Shown: positions 25,324-36,803 of the stretch, piece by piece
How the letters are laid out: each line of letters begins with the position of its first letter
How positions within the stretch are numbered: the stretch's first letter is position 1
Assembly (NCBI RefSeq): GCF_004349065.1
Contig: NZ_SMKZ01000008.1
Location: 62,001 to 126,000, forward strand
Source of the DNA: Jiangella asiatica
GTDB taxonomy: Bacteria; Actinomycetota; Actinomycetes; Jiangellales; Jiangellaceae
Reading direction: 5' to 3'
DNA: 64,000 nucleotides
The notes under the pieces: model-generated
Database searches by the model: none
What the model was told of the DNA's origin: nothing
The model's input: only the letters and a program-made list of their open reading frames with translations
Program-made: the position numbers and the translations under genes

Positions 25324-26026
25324 AGGGCGCGTCGGAGGCGAGAGTGCGCTCGCTGAAGCGTTCGGCGTCGGGGATGAGGCCGGCGGCGATCAGGGTGTCG
25401 TACTCGTGGATGACGGTGTCGGCGGTCGCGTAGGTGAAGCCTTCGCCCGGCCGTTTCACCGCCACGATCGTGACACCGTACTTCTGCCGGAGGCCGGAGT
25501 CGCCGAGCCGCCGCCCGACCGCTTCGGGTGGCGGTGACGTCTTCACCATGGCGAAGCCGTCGTCGAACTCGATGTAGTCCATCATGCGGCCGCGGACCAG
25601 ATGGGCGACGCGTTCGCCCATGTCATGCTCGGGCCGGACCACGTGGTGCACCCCGAGCTGGCGCAGGATGCGCGCGTGCGCCTCGCTGACGGCCTTGGCC
25701 CAGATGTTCGGGACGTTCAGGTCGATCAGGACCGAGGCGGTGAGGATGCTCGCCTCGACGTCGTTGCCGATGCCGATGACCACCCGCGCGGACTCGTGCA
25801 CCGACAGCTGCCGCAGCGCCTCCTCCTTCGTGGAGTCTGCGACGACGGCGTGCGTGAGCTGCTCGGCGACCGACTGGACGGTCCCGGGGTCGCGGTCGAT
25901 GCCCAGCACCTCGGTGTGGCCGTCGCGCATGAGCTCCTGAGCGAGCGCGGTGCCGAACCGTCCCAGGCCGATGACCACGACGACGGGGTCCGGCCTACGG
26001 CCACGGGAGGCTGGGGACCTAGCCAA
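25322..26026 (-). CDS. trkA: TrkA/KtrA potassium uptake regulatory subunit
   Basis: The 234-residue protein has the NAD-binding motif VIGLGRFGTALAQEL and an acidic GIDRDP strand-2 end. It also has ILTASVLIDLNVPNIWAKAV of the RCK_N domain, and an RCK_C domain with GLRQKYGVTIVAVKRPG. It forms the cytoplasmic gating ring of the potassium channel. TTG 26026 overlaps the trkH stop by 8 bases and the two are one operon. The stop lies in a palindromic repeat. Confidence 0.92.
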   Translation of the reverse strand: MARSPASRGRRPDPVVVVIGLGRFGTALAQELMRDGHTEVLGIDRDPGTVQSVAEQLTHAVVADSTKEEALRQLSVHESARVVIGIGNDVEASILTASVLIDLNVPNIWAKAVSEAHARILRQLGVHHVVRPEHDMGERVAHLVRGRMMDYIEFDDGFAMVKTSPPPEAVGRRLGDSGLRQKYGVTIVAVKRPGEGFTYATADTVIHEYDTLIAAGLIPDAERFSERTLASDAP

Positions 26027-27443
26027 TGATCGGCCTCGCTTCCGGCAGCTCGTATAGCCGGCCCCGCTGGCGCAGCGCCAGGGCGCTGGCGAACGTGATG
26101 GGCCCGAGCCGTCCGATGAACATCAGGACAATCATGGCAGCCTGTGCCCCCGTGGGCAGGTCGGCGGTGATTCCCGTCGACAACCCCACGGTCGCGAACG
26201 CGGAGACCGTCTCGAACAGCACGGCGTCCAGGGCGAAGTCGGTGGCCTCGAGGATGAACAGCGCCGGGATGACGACGGCGGCCACCGCCAGCAGCGCGAC
26301 GCTCAGTGCCTGCCGCTGGACCCGCGCGCCCACCCGGCGGTCGAACACATGGACGGTGGGCTCGCCGCGGACCTCCGCGTAGATGACGAAGAACAGCAGC
26401 GCGAACGTCGTGACCTTGATGCCCCCGGCGGTGCCCGCGCTGCCGCCACCGATGAACATCAGCACGTCGCTGCCCAGCCACGTCCCCTCGGTCAGCTCGG
26501 CGATGTCGAGGGTGTTGAAGCCGGCCGTGCGGGTGTTGACCGAATGGAAGAACGCGGCCAGCAGCCGTCCCGGCACGTCGAGCGGACGGAGGGTCCCGGG
26601 GTTGTTCCACTCGCTGGCGGCCACGAACACGGTCCCGCCGACGAGCAGCAGCACGGTCATCCAGATCGTGATCTTCGTGTGCAGGCTCCACCGCCGCGGC
26701 TGGCGCAGCTGCCGGCGCAGCTCCAGCATCACCGGGAAGCCGATCCCACCGATCACGATCGCCGCGCAGATCGGCAGGCACACCCACGGGTCGCCGACGA
26801 ACCGCATGAGGCTGTCGCTGTACAGCGAGAACCCGGCGTTGTTGAAGGCCGAGACGGCGTGGAACACCCCGAGGTAGACGGCACGGCCGAGCGGCTCGTC
26901 GTACCCCGTCGCCAGCCGTGCCGTCAGGATCGCCGCGACCACCAGCTCGACCGTGACGCTGACCTTCGCGACGCCCAGGAGCACGGTGCGCACGTCGCCG
27001 ATGCCCAGCGTCTTCGTCTCCGCCGCCGCGGTGAGCCGGGACCGCAGGCCCATGCGCCTGGACACCAGCAGCACCAGGAGTGAGGCCATCGTCATGATCC
27101 CGAAGCCGCCGACCTGGATCAGCCCCAGGATCACGAGTTCGCCGAACGTCGACCAGTACTCGGGCGTGTCGACGACGATCAGCCCGGTGACGCACACAGC
27201 GGACGTGGACGTGAACGCCGCCTCGAGCAGCGGCGCGGACTCCGGGCCGTTGCGGGCCGGGGGCAGCATCAGCAGGACGGTGCCCACGGCGATCGCGGTG
27301 GCGAACCCGGCCACCACGACCTGCGCGGGATGCCGCGGCTGGGGAACCCAGCGCCGGTGCGCCGGACCGGCACCGACGCCCCGAGCACTACGGAAACCAT
27401 CCGGCCCGGGGTCGGGCTCGGGTCGGGAGCGCTCGGCTGGCAC
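26019..27443 (-). CDS. trkH: TrkH/KtrB potassium transporter
   Basis: About 474 residues from GTG 27443 (start uncertain; the frame is open to 27575). Four MPM repeats are seen, with filter-like segments TSTSAVCVTGL, SAFNNAGFSLY, NTRTAGFNTLDI and ATVGLSTGI. The inner gate loop has GGGSAGTAGGIKVTT. With TrkA it forms a KtrAB-type potassium uptake system. The gene is divergent from gcvP, and its 5' region is antisense to the glycine riboswitch if a longer start is used. Confidence 0.9.
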   Translation of the reverse strand: MPAERSRPEPDPGPDGFRSARGVGAGPAHRRWVPQPRHPAQVVVAGFATAIAVGTVLLMLPPARNGPESAPLLEAAFTSTSAVCVTGLIVVDTPEYWSTFGELVILGLIQVGGFGIMTMASLLVLLVSRRMGLRSRLTAAAETKTLGIGDVRTVLLGVAKVSVTVELVVAAILTARLATGYDEPLGRAVYLGVFHAVSAFNNAGFSLYSDSLMRFVGDPWVCLPICAAIVIGGIGFPVMLELRRQLRQPRRWSLHTKITIWMTVLLLVGGTVFVAASEWNNPGTLRPLDVPGRLLAAFFHSVNTRTAGFNTLDIAELTEGTWLGSDVLMFIGGGSAGTAGGIKVTTFALLFFVIYAEVRGEPTVHVFDRRVGARVQRQALSVALLAVAAVVIPALFILEATDFALDAVLFETVSAFATVGLSTGITADLPTGAQAAMIVLMFIGRLGPITFASALALRQRGRLYELPEARPIIG

Positions 27444-27550
27444 GAGCCACCACGCTACCCGCGGCGCCGGCTCGTCCGCCGCAGGTCCGTGGACGTGTCC
27501 GCGTCGTGCCGGCGCCGTCGGCGAGCTATGCTGGCCAGCGAGCTGTCGAC

Positions 27551-27660
27551 ACTGGCCGGGAGAGTCCTTCCGCACCCGCGCGGGAGGCGCCGAAGGGGCA
27601 ACATCCCCGTCAACCTCTCAGGCATCAAGGACCGGTCAGGCGAGGCCACTCTGAAGTCAC
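27551..27660 (+). promoter_or_regulatory. glycine riboswitch (single aptamer) upstream of gcvP
   Basis: The conserved core is present in order: GGGAGAGTCC (about 27558), GCGCCGAAGGGGCAA (27587-27601), CAACCTCTCAGGCATCAAGG (27611-27630), and GCCACTCTGAAG as closing strand. A small hairpin (CACCGC-ACACC-GCGGTG, from about 27658) follows and may be the expression platform. No second full aptamer was found, so it is a singlet or a degenerate tandem. Glycine should switch on gcvP. Confidence 0.9.
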
Positions 27661-27726
27661 CGCACACCGCGGTGGTGACAGAGGGGGAGCACACTCGTCG
27701 TACCCGTGTCCGAGGAGCTCCGCCAG

Positions 27727-30594
<2,868 letters not shown>

Positions 30595-30609
30595 GGTCGG
30601 GGTGGACCC

Positions 30610-30645
30610 CGACCAAAGTCCAGGGGCGGACTCCGACCCAGGTCG
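30610..30645. promoter_or_regulatory. possible DevR-type half-dyads before dedA
   Basis: CGACCAAAGTCC (30610-30621) and CGACCCAGGTCG (30634-30645) resemble the GACC-AA-GTCC dyads of the 8-12 kb island. They are spaced 24 bases apart and lie 75-110 bases before the DedA start. The match is weaker than boxes 2 and 3. Confidence 0.35.
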
Positions 30646-30718
30646 CATGTGGCGGCCGCTCTGGGCCGCGTAGGGTCGTGGGTGACGATTCGGCGGCCGA
30701 GCGGAGAACACGGGGACC

Positions 30719-31435
30719 ATGAACGACGCGATCATCGAAGCAGCCCGCGACGTGATGGGGTCGCCCTGGGTCTACGCGATCATGTTCGCCATCGCGGCCC
30801 TCGACGCGTTCTTCCCGGCCGTTCCGAGCGAGAGCCTCATCATCACCGGTGGTGTCTTCGCCGCCAGCGACGGTGAGCCCACCCTGCTGTTCGTCATCCT
30901 CGCCGGTGCCGCGGGCGCGTTCCTCGGCGACCACATCTCGTATTTCATCGGGCGCACCGCGGGCACCAGGGTGCGCAACCGGCTGCTGGGCGGGAAGAGG
31001 GCCACGGCCACGTTCAGCTGGGCCGAACGCATGCTGGCTGAGCGGGGCGGGCTGATCCTCATCGTCGCGCGGTACATCCCCGGCGGGCGGACGGCCGTCA
31101 CCCTGACCGCCGGCACGGTCGCCTACCCGCTGCGCAAGTTCACGTTCTTCGACGCCATTGCGGCGCTGTCGTGGGGCACCTACTCCGGCATGATCGGCTA
31201 CCTCGGGGGCCACGCATTCGAGGACAACCCGCTGCTCGGCCTCGGCGTCGGCCTCGGTATCGCGCTGGCCGTGACCGGCACGGTCGAGCTCATCCGGCAC
31301 CGCGTCGCCGCACGCAACAAGCGCCGCGCCGCCGAGCAGGCCGCCGCTGCAGAGGCGCCGGAGGGGTCACCGGACGGGTCGGCCGGCCGGTCGCGGGACG
31401 GGTCGTCGGACGAGAAGCCGCAGGAGCTGGTCTGA
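30719..31435 (+). CDS. DedA/SNARE-associated family membrane protein
   Basis: The 238-residue protein has about five membrane helices and the DedA signatures FFPAVPSESLIITGG, GAAGAFLGDHISYFIGR and VARYIPGGRTAVTLTAG, then a charged Ser/Glu tail. DedA proteins are lipid flippase or proton-dependent transport homologues needed for envelope homeostasis. Its frame ends just before a sensor kinase gene, suggesting one transcript. Confidence 0.9.
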   Translation: MNDAIIEAARDVMGSPWVYAIMFAIAALDAFFPAVPSESLIITGGVFAASDGEPTLLFVILAGAAGAFLGDHISYFIGRTAGTRVRNRLLGGKRATATFSWAERMLAERGGLILIVARYIPGGRTAVTLTAGTVAYPLRKFTFFDAIAALSWGTYSGMIGYLGGHAFEDNPLLGLGVGLGIALAVTGTVELIRHRVAARNKRRAAEQAAAAEAPEGSPDGSAGRSRDGSSDEKPQELV

Positions 31436-31458
31436 CGACCATCGCAGGGCCTGCCGCG

Positions 31459-32613
31459 GTGGTACCACGGCTCCGGTGGAGCGTCGTCGCCCGGCGCACG
31501 GCGGGGCTCGCCTCGGGTGCTGCCACCGCACTCGTCGAGCTGTGGGTCCTGGCCGTGATCGGCCTGGCGCTGCTGCCGGTCCCGGCCTGGGGCCGGCAGC
31601 GTCGCGCCGTGTTGCGCCCGGCCGGCCGGGTCGCGGTGCGGCTGACGACGATCGAACGGCGTCGGCTGCGCCGGTGGCTCGACGTCGACGCGGCACCGCC
31701 GGCCACGTCGCGCGCGGCGCTGGCTTTCCTGACCGCCCGGTGCGCCGTCGGGCTGCTGGCCGGTGCCATCTTCGCCCTGCTGGCCGGCGGCCTGGCCACC
31801 GCTGTCATCATGCTCGGCGCGTGGCTGCTCGACGAGCCCGCCGCTGACGGCGGCGACACCGGCCTGACCGTCCTGTCGCTGATCATCCCCGGTGTCGTGC
31901 TGCTGTACCTCGCGCTGCAGGGACTGGTCGGGGTCGTCGGCCTGGAGCGGTGGGTGGCGGCCCGGTTCCTCGGCCCCAACCGCACCGAGGCCCTGGAACG
32001 GCGCATCGAGCAGCTGGCCGAGAGCCGGGCGGGCGTCGTCGCCGCCGTCGACGCCGAGCGCCGGCGCATCGAGCGCGACCTGCACGACGGGGTACAGCAG
32101 CAGCTCGTCGCCCTCGGGCTGCTGCTCGGCCGGGCCCGGCGGGCCAGCGACCCCGCCCGCGGCCAGGAGCTCCTGCGCGCCGCGCACGAGGAGTCGCAGC
32201 GGGTCCTGGCCGACCTGCGGGCGGTCGCCTGGCGGGTCTACCCGACGGCGCTGGACACGCTCGGCCTGGAGGAGGCGCTGACGGCGGTGGCCGAGGGTGT
32301 CGGCGCCTCCCTGGAGTTCGCCGTCGACGAGCCGCCACCGGACGCCGTCGCCACCGCCGTCTACTTCGTGGTCGCCGAGGCCGCCACCAACGCCGTCAAG
32401 CACGCCGGCACCGGCCGTGTCCGCATCGAGGTGCGCCGCGACGGCGACCGCCTGCGGGTCCGCGTCGACGACGACGGTGCCGGCGGCGCCGACCCCGATG
32501 GCGGCGGGTTGTCCGGGCTGCGCCGGCGGGTCGCGGCGCTGGACGGCCGGTTCGCCGTCACCAGCCCGGCCGGCGGGCCCACCGTCGTCGTCGCGGAGCT
32601 GCCGTGCGGGTGA
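31459..32613 (+). CDS. NarL-type sensor histidine kinase with 4-TM sensor
   Basis: About 384 residues from GTG 31459 (start uncertain; no strong ribosome site). Four hydrophobic segments in the first 190 residues form a membrane sensor module. A HisKA_3 box ERRRIERDLHDGVQQQLVAL and an HATPase with AEAATNAVKHAGTGRVRIEV, DDDGAGG and GLSGLRRRVAALDG follow. It phosphorylates the overlapping downstream regulator. Such kinases often respond to cell-envelope stress; the signal is unknown. Confidence 0.85.
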   Translation: MVPRLRWSVVARRTAGLASGAATALVELWVLAVIGLALLPVPAWGRQRRAVLRPAGRVAVRLTTIERRRLRRWLDVDAAPPATSRAALAFLTARCAVGLLAGAIFALLAGGLATAVIMLGAWLLDEPAADGGDTGLTVLSLIIPGVVLLYLALQGLVGVVGLERWVAARFLGPNRTEALERRIEQLAESRAGVVAAVDAERRRIERDLHDGVQQQLVALGLLLGRARRASDPARGQELLRAAHEESQRVLADLRAVAWRVYPTALDTLGLEEALTAVAEGVGASLEFAVDEPPPDAVATAVYFVVAEAATNAVKHAGTGRVRIEVRRDGDRLRVRVDDDGAGGADPDGGGLSGLRRRVAALDGRFAVTSPAGGPTVVVAELPCG

Positions 32614-33248
32614 TGCTGGCCGAGGACTCCGTGCTGTTGCGCGAGGGTCTGGTCAAGCTGCTGGGCGACGAGGGCCATCAGGTCGTCGCCGCCGTCGGTG
32701 ACGCGTCGGCGCTGCTGGCGCAGGTCGAGCGGGAGCGGCCGGACGTCGTCGTCGCCGACGTGCGGATGCCGCCCACCCACACCGACGAGGGCCTGCGCGC
32801 GGCGCTGCGCATCCGGGCGTCGTGGCCGGAGGTCGGCATCCTCGTGCTGTCGCAGTACGTCGAGAAGCGCTACGCCGTCGAGCTGTTCACCGAGCACACC
32901 GACGGCGTCGGCTACCTGCTCAAGGACCGGGTGGCGCACGTCGGTGACTTCCTCGATGCGCTGGAACGCGTCGCCGGCGGGGGAGCGGCGTTCGACGCCG
33001 AGGTGGTGCGCCAGCTCATCGCCCGCACCAGCCACACCGACCCGCTGCAGCGGCTGACCCCACGCGAGCGCGACGTCATGGAACTGATGGCGCAGGGGCA
33101 CACCAACGCCGGCATCGGCCGCGCCCTGCACGTCTCGCAGAGCGCGGTCGAGAAGCACGCCAACGCGATCTTCGACAAGCTGGAGCTGAGCGCCGCCGAG
33201 GGGTACAGCCGGCGGGTCCTGGCGGTGCTGCGCTACCTGGGGTCGTGA
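32604..33248 (+). CDS. LuxR/NarL-type response regulator
   Basis: The 214-residue regulator begins at GTG 32604, overlapping the kinase stop by 10 bases. The receiver has the acidic pair in LAEDSVLLREG, phospho-Asp in VVVADVRMPP and Lys in YLLKDR. The HTH reads LTPRERDVMELMAQGHTNAG and VSQSAVEKHANAIFDKL. Its 3' end overlaps by 16 bases the end of the convergent DedA gene. It likely controls envelope-stress genes, perhaps including the neighbours. Confidence 0.92.
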   Translation: MRVMLAEDSVLLREGLVKLLGDEGHQVVAAVGDASALLAQVERERPDVVVADVRMPPTHTDEGLRAALRIRASWPEVGILVLSQYVEKRYAVELFTEHTDGVGYLLKDRVAHVGDFLDALERVAGGGAAFDAEVVRQLIARTSHTDPLQRLTPRERDVMELMAQGHTNAGIGRALHVSQSAVEKHANAIFDKLELSAAEGYSRRVLAVLRYLGS

Positions 33249-33952
33249 TCGCGGGGGCGGCCGGCCCGATGCCGGGCCCGCTCGCGGCCGCTCTCGCGGC
33301 GCTCCTGCCGATCGCGCCGGTTCGCCCGGATACGCAGCACCACGAAGACGACGGCGGCGATGACGACGGCGGCGATCACGGCGTACTGGAACAGCTCGGT
33401 GTACTGCTCGACGGTGTCCCAGCGCTCACCCAGCTGGTAGCCGAGCATGATGAACACCGTGTTCCAGATCAGGCTGCCGAGCCCGGTGAACGCCAGGAAG
33501 ACCGGCAGCGACATCCGCTCGACGCCGGCCGGGATCGAGATGAAGCTCCGGAAGATCGGGATCATCCGACCGAAGAAGATCGTCTTGGTCCCGTGCTTGG
33601 CGAACCACGCTTCCGCCTTGTCGACGTCGCCCATCTTGACCAGCGGCAGCTTGGCCAGGATCGCCCGAGTGCGCTCACGCCCGACCGCGGCCCCGACGGC
33701 GTACCAGATCAGCGCCCCGACCAGCGAGCCGACCGTCGTCCAGACGATGGCAGCGGCCAGGTTCATGTCGCCGCGGCTGGCGGTGAACCCGGCCAGCGGC
33801 AGGATGACCTCGCTGGGCAACGGCGGGAACAGGTTCTCGGCGGCGATGGCCAGACCGGCGCCGATGGCACCCATGGACTCCATGAGGTCGACGGCCCAGC
33901 CCGCGATGCCGGACAGCTCGGTCGGGGGAGTATCGGACAGGCGGATGTTCAC
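33233..33952 (-). CDS. DedA/SNARE-associated family membrane protein (second copy)
   Basis: The 239-residue protein has the DedA motifs ENLFPPLPSEVILPLAG, TTVGSLVGALIWYAVG and FGRMIPIFRSFISIPAGVERM, and a C-terminal helix followed by an Arg-rich tail. It is more like the canonical E. coli DedA/YqjA branch than the copy at 30719. The two DedA genes bracket the two-component pair, a layout that suggests common control. Confidence 0.92.
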   Translation of the reverse strand: MNIRLSDTPPTELSGIAGWAVDLMESMGAIGAGLAIAAENLFPPLPSEVILPLAGFTASRGDMNLAAAIVWTTVGSLVGALIWYAVGAAVGRERTRAILAKLPLVKMGDVDKAEAWFAKHGTKTIFFGRMIPIFRSFISIPAGVERMSLPVFLAFTGLGSLIWNTVFIMLGYQLGERWDTVEQYTELFQYAVIAAVVIAAVVFVVLRIRANRRDRQERRESGRERARHRAGRPRDHDPR

Positions 33953-34087
33953 GCCCCGACGTTACGGGATGCGCCGCCCGCCGCACGATGAAGGACGCCG
34001 CCGACCCACCCTGCGGACAACCACATCCCCGTTCCCACGCCGCCCCAGCCGCGTTGATCACGGCCGAAGTGCCCCTTCCGGTGGCCC

Positions 34088-34196
34088 ATGATCATCAACG
34101 ATCGCTGACATCACGAGGATGCTGTGTGCTTCACCATGCTTGTGACCCTGGTGAGGCGCGGGAACGCCTGGTGATGTCGCGGATCGTTGATGATCA
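34088..34196. repeat. full type A palindromic element (reverse of 21858 copy)
   Basis: It starts ATGATCATCAACGATCGC and ends GCGGATCGTTGATGATCA. The interior (TTCACCATGCTTGTGACCCT, GAACGCCTGGTGATG) is the reverse complement of the 21858-21969 copy with few differences. Confidence 0.88.
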
Positions 34197-34366
34197 AGCG
34201 GCGACGATGGCCGTGCCTGCTGGGCGCTGGTCACGTTGTGGGCGTGACTACCGCCCAGCGCCGTGGAACGGGCCGGTCGACGGCACTGACGCCCACGACG
34301 TCACCCGCACCTCCAGGGGTGCTTGCCGGCCCTGGTTCTCCGACGACCCCCGGAACCACCCCCTGG

Positions 34367-34427
34367 GTTGATCAAGGAGTAGAGCAGCTTCCGAGACCGC
34401 GGGAAGGAGACCTACTCCATGATCAAC
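34367..34427. repeat. 61-bp inverted repeat (type C)
   Basis: GTTGATCAAGGAGTAG at 34367 pairs with CTACTCCATGATCAAC ending at 34427 (15 of 16). An inner CTTCC/GGAAG stem lies within. The ends share TGATCA with types A and B. No second copy is seen in this window. Confidence 0.65.
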
Positions 34428-34524
34428 GGGGATGGCCACGGCGTGGCTGATCGGTTCGTCGAGCCTTCGTCGGTAGCGTCTGGTCTGCCTGGTTCCAACG
34501 GGTTCGTCCAGTCGTGAGGCGGGG

Positions 34525-35316
34525 GTGGTGCCGGTGTCCCGAGAGGTCCGGGCTGCCCTGATCCTGTGCCTGGTGGCGGGCGTCGTCGTCGGAGCGGCGC
34601 GTTCTGAGCCCTCGGGGACGGCGGTCGCGACGGCGCCGGAGCCGAAGTCGTCGGCGCGGTTGCTCTCGGCGGTGCCGGCCGGCGACAGCACCGCGGCGCC
34701 GGTGGCGGAGGTCGACAGCGTCGGCACCCGGCACCTGACCGGCCGCGAGGGGCGCACGGTCGCGCTGACCTTCGACGACGGCCCGCATCCGGACTTCACG
34801 CCGCAGGTGCTGCGCATTCTGCGCGACAACGAGGTCACCGCGACGTTCTGCGTCGTCGGCGAGATGGCCAGGAACCAGCCGGACCTGGTGCGCGAGATCG
34901 TCGAGCAGGGTCACACGCTGTGCGACCACACGGTCAGCCACGACGCGAAGCTGCCGTCACGGGACGAGAGCGTGATCGAGGACGAGATCGTCGGTGCGCT
35001 CGCAGCCATCCACGACGCCGTGCCCGATGTCGAGGTGCCGTTCTACCGTGCACCCGGCGGCAACTTCGCCGAGAACGTCAACGCCGTCGCCGGTGAGCTC
35101 GGTCAGACGCCGCTGGGCTGGAGCATCGACCCCGGCGACTGGCGCAAGCCGGGACCTCGCACGATCCACGACTACGTGGCCGAGGCGATCCACCCTGGGG
35201 CGGTGGTCCTGCTGCACGACGGCGGCGGCGACCGGTCCGGCACGGTGGCGGCGCTGCCCGACCTCATCCAGACGTTGCGCGTGGCCGGCTACGAGTTCGT
35301 CGTCCCCCGGACGTGA
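34525..35316 (+). CDS. secreted polysaccharide deacetylase (NodB domain, CE4)
   Basis: The 263-residue protein has an N-terminal hydrophobic export segment (about 8-25) and a NodB domain (about 75-260). Motifs seen are TFDDGPHPDF (catalytic Asp and metal Asp), HTVSHD (metal His residues), RAPGGNF, DPGDW and VVLLHDGGGD. It should remove N-acetyl groups from peptidoglycan or another GlcNAc polymer outside the membrane. It is read from GTG 34525. Confidence 0.9.
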   Translation: MVPVSREVRAALILCLVAGVVVGAARSEPSGTAVATAPEPKSSARLLSAVPAGDSTAAPVAEVDSVGTRHLTGREGRTVALTFDDGPHPDFTPQVLRILRDNEVTATFCVVGEMARNQPDLVREIVEQGHTLCDHTVSHDAKLPSRDESVIEDEIVGALAAIHDAVPDVEVPFYRAPGGNFAENVNAVAGELGQTPLGWSIDPGDWRKPGPRTIHDYVAEAIHPGAVVLLHDGGGDRSGTVAALPDLIQTLRVAGYEFVVPRT

Positions 35317-35341
35317 CAGCGGCATATGGCAGGCTGACCCT

Positions 35342-36028
35342 GTGCGACGGCAGAACGTGACGGCGAACCAGTCCACCGGCTCGCGCCTCGCCCGGGTGAT
35401 CGTGCAGGGCCTCTGGATGCTGCTTCCGGTGCTCAGCCTGAGTTTCCTGGCGTTCGTGCCGGCCGTCCAGGTGTGGTGGCGCGCCCGGACCACCGGCTGG
35501 CTGATCACGGCGCTGGTGCTCACCCTGTGCACAGCCGGGGTGGTCACTGGGATGGCTCTGGACGGCGACGGCGCGGGGTTCGGCGCGCTGCTCATCGGCA
35601 CCGGCCTCGGCGGCCTGGTCGCCGCGGTAGCTGGGCGCGAGATCGTGTTCGACTACGAGGCCCACGTCGATCCCGCGGTTCGGGCGGTGCTCGACAGCCG
35701 TGAGCGGCGCCGGCACGCCCGCGAGATCGTGGCGCACGACGTTCAGATGGCGGTCGAGCTGGGCATCGGGCGGCCCGACCTCGCCGGCGAGTTCGACGAC
35801 GGCGGCATGATCGACGTCAACAACGTGCGGGCGGCCGACCTCGTGCGGCACCTCGGCTGGCGGCAGGCCGTGGCGGACAGCTTCGTCCGAGATCGCGACC
35901 GCCGCCACGGCTACGCGTCGTTCACCGAGCTCATGGCCATGTCGGGCGTGGACGTGAACCTGCTGGAGCGCGACGCCGAACGTCTGGTCCTGCTGCCCCA
36001 TCAGGACCGGGACCGGGAACTGGAGTGA
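35342..36028 (+). CDS. unknown membrane protein with helix-hairpin-helix-like tail
   Basis: The 228-residue protein starts at GTG 35342. Two or three hydrophobic helices (about 20-45, 52-72 and 77-97) are followed by a soluble, charged C-terminal domain. That domain includes IDVNNVRAADLVRHLGWRQA and FTELMAMSGVDVNLLERDAE, two segments spaced like ComEA/HhH repeats. I do not recognise the family. Its stop overlaps the next start (GTGA), so the two form an operon. Confidence 0.65.
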   Translation: MRRQNVTANQSTGSRLARVIVQGLWMLLPVLSLSFLAFVPAVQVWWRARTTGWLITALVLTLCTAGVVTGMALDGDGAGFGALLIGTGLGGLVAAVAGREIVFDYEAHVDPAVRAVLDSRERRRHAREIVAHDVQMAVELGIGRPDLAGEFDDGGMIDVNNVRAADLVRHLGWRQAVADSFVRDRDRRHGYASFTELMAMSGVDVNLLERDAERLVLLPHQDRDRELE

Positions 36029-36660
36029 GCGAGCCGGAGGGCCGGTTCGACCGCTGGCGACGCGCCGCGGAGTCCGCGGGCGCGTCGGCGGGGGAGGCCC
36101 GGACCCGGCTGATCAAGGAGCTGGCGGTCGGGTTGGCCGCGCTGGTCGGCCGCGCCAAGCTGCCGCTGCTGGCGGTTGGCGTCGCGCCGCTGCCCTTCGC
36201 GCTGGTGCTGGTGTTGGAGGGCCTGGCGCTGGGCGGCACGGCCGGCCAGGTCGTCGTCGTGCTCGGGCTGATCGGCGCCGTGCCGGGGCTGTGGGTGCTG
36301 TGGCGGCGCCGCCGGTTGGTGGGAGCGGTGCAGCCGGTCGAGGAGCTGGCCGCCGAACTGGCCCAGGCCTACGACATCGCCGGCGCCTGGGCGAAGGCCG
36401 GCGACGCCCTGCAGCGGGTGCGCACGGCCGGACCCGGGCTGCGCGGGGCCGGCCGTGCGGCGCGCGGCATCTGGGCGGGGGTACGGCTGACCCGGGAGCT
36501 GTTCGACCGGTTCTCCGACCTGCCGCGAGTGGCGCCGTTCGTGCCGGTGCGGCTGCAGTTCACCGGCTACCTGTGCGTAGCGTCGCTGGCCAGCGTGATC
36601 ATCCTGGCGGCTCTCTGCGTCGTCGGGGTGCTGGCCCTGGCCGCCGACGCCGTCATCTGA
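36025..36660 (+). CDS. unknown membrane protein
   Basis: The 211-residue protein has hydrophobic helices near 48-70, 74-96 and 180-205, separated by an Ala/Arg-rich, amphipathic cytoplasmic stretch (ELAAELAQAYDIAGAWAKAG). GTG 36025 overlaps the previous stop, so the two are translationally coupled. No known domain was recognised. Conserved coupling with the HhH-like membrane protein would suggest a joint role. Confidence 0.6.
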   Translation: MSEPEGRFDRWRRAAESAGASAGEARTRLIKELAVGLAALVGRAKLPLLAVGVAPLPFALVLVLEGLALGGTAGQVVVVLGLIGAVPGLWVLWRRRRLVGAVQPVEELAAELAQAYDIAGAWAKAGDALQRVRTAGPGLRGAGRAARGIWAGVRLTRELFDRFSDLPRVAPFVPVRLQFTGYLCVASLASVIILAALCVVGVLALAADAVI

Positions 36661-36803
36661 CGTCCGGCGCCGAAGCGGGCGCGGGCATCGTCCCTCCCGA
36701 CTGCTGGGCCTGTCGAGGTCGGGGCGGAGCGGCACGCTCCCTGTGCTTCGCTGAGGTCCTTCTCACCGCGCCCACACGGGTGGGGTCGCGGCGGGCCGCG
36801 GGG

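Larger units (their letters stand above)
33953..34524. other. divergent intergenic region with two palindromic elements
   Basis: This 572-base gap between the dedA and deacetylase starts holds the type A element 34088-34196 and the smaller inverted repeat 34367-34427. No gene was seen. Confidence 0.6.
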
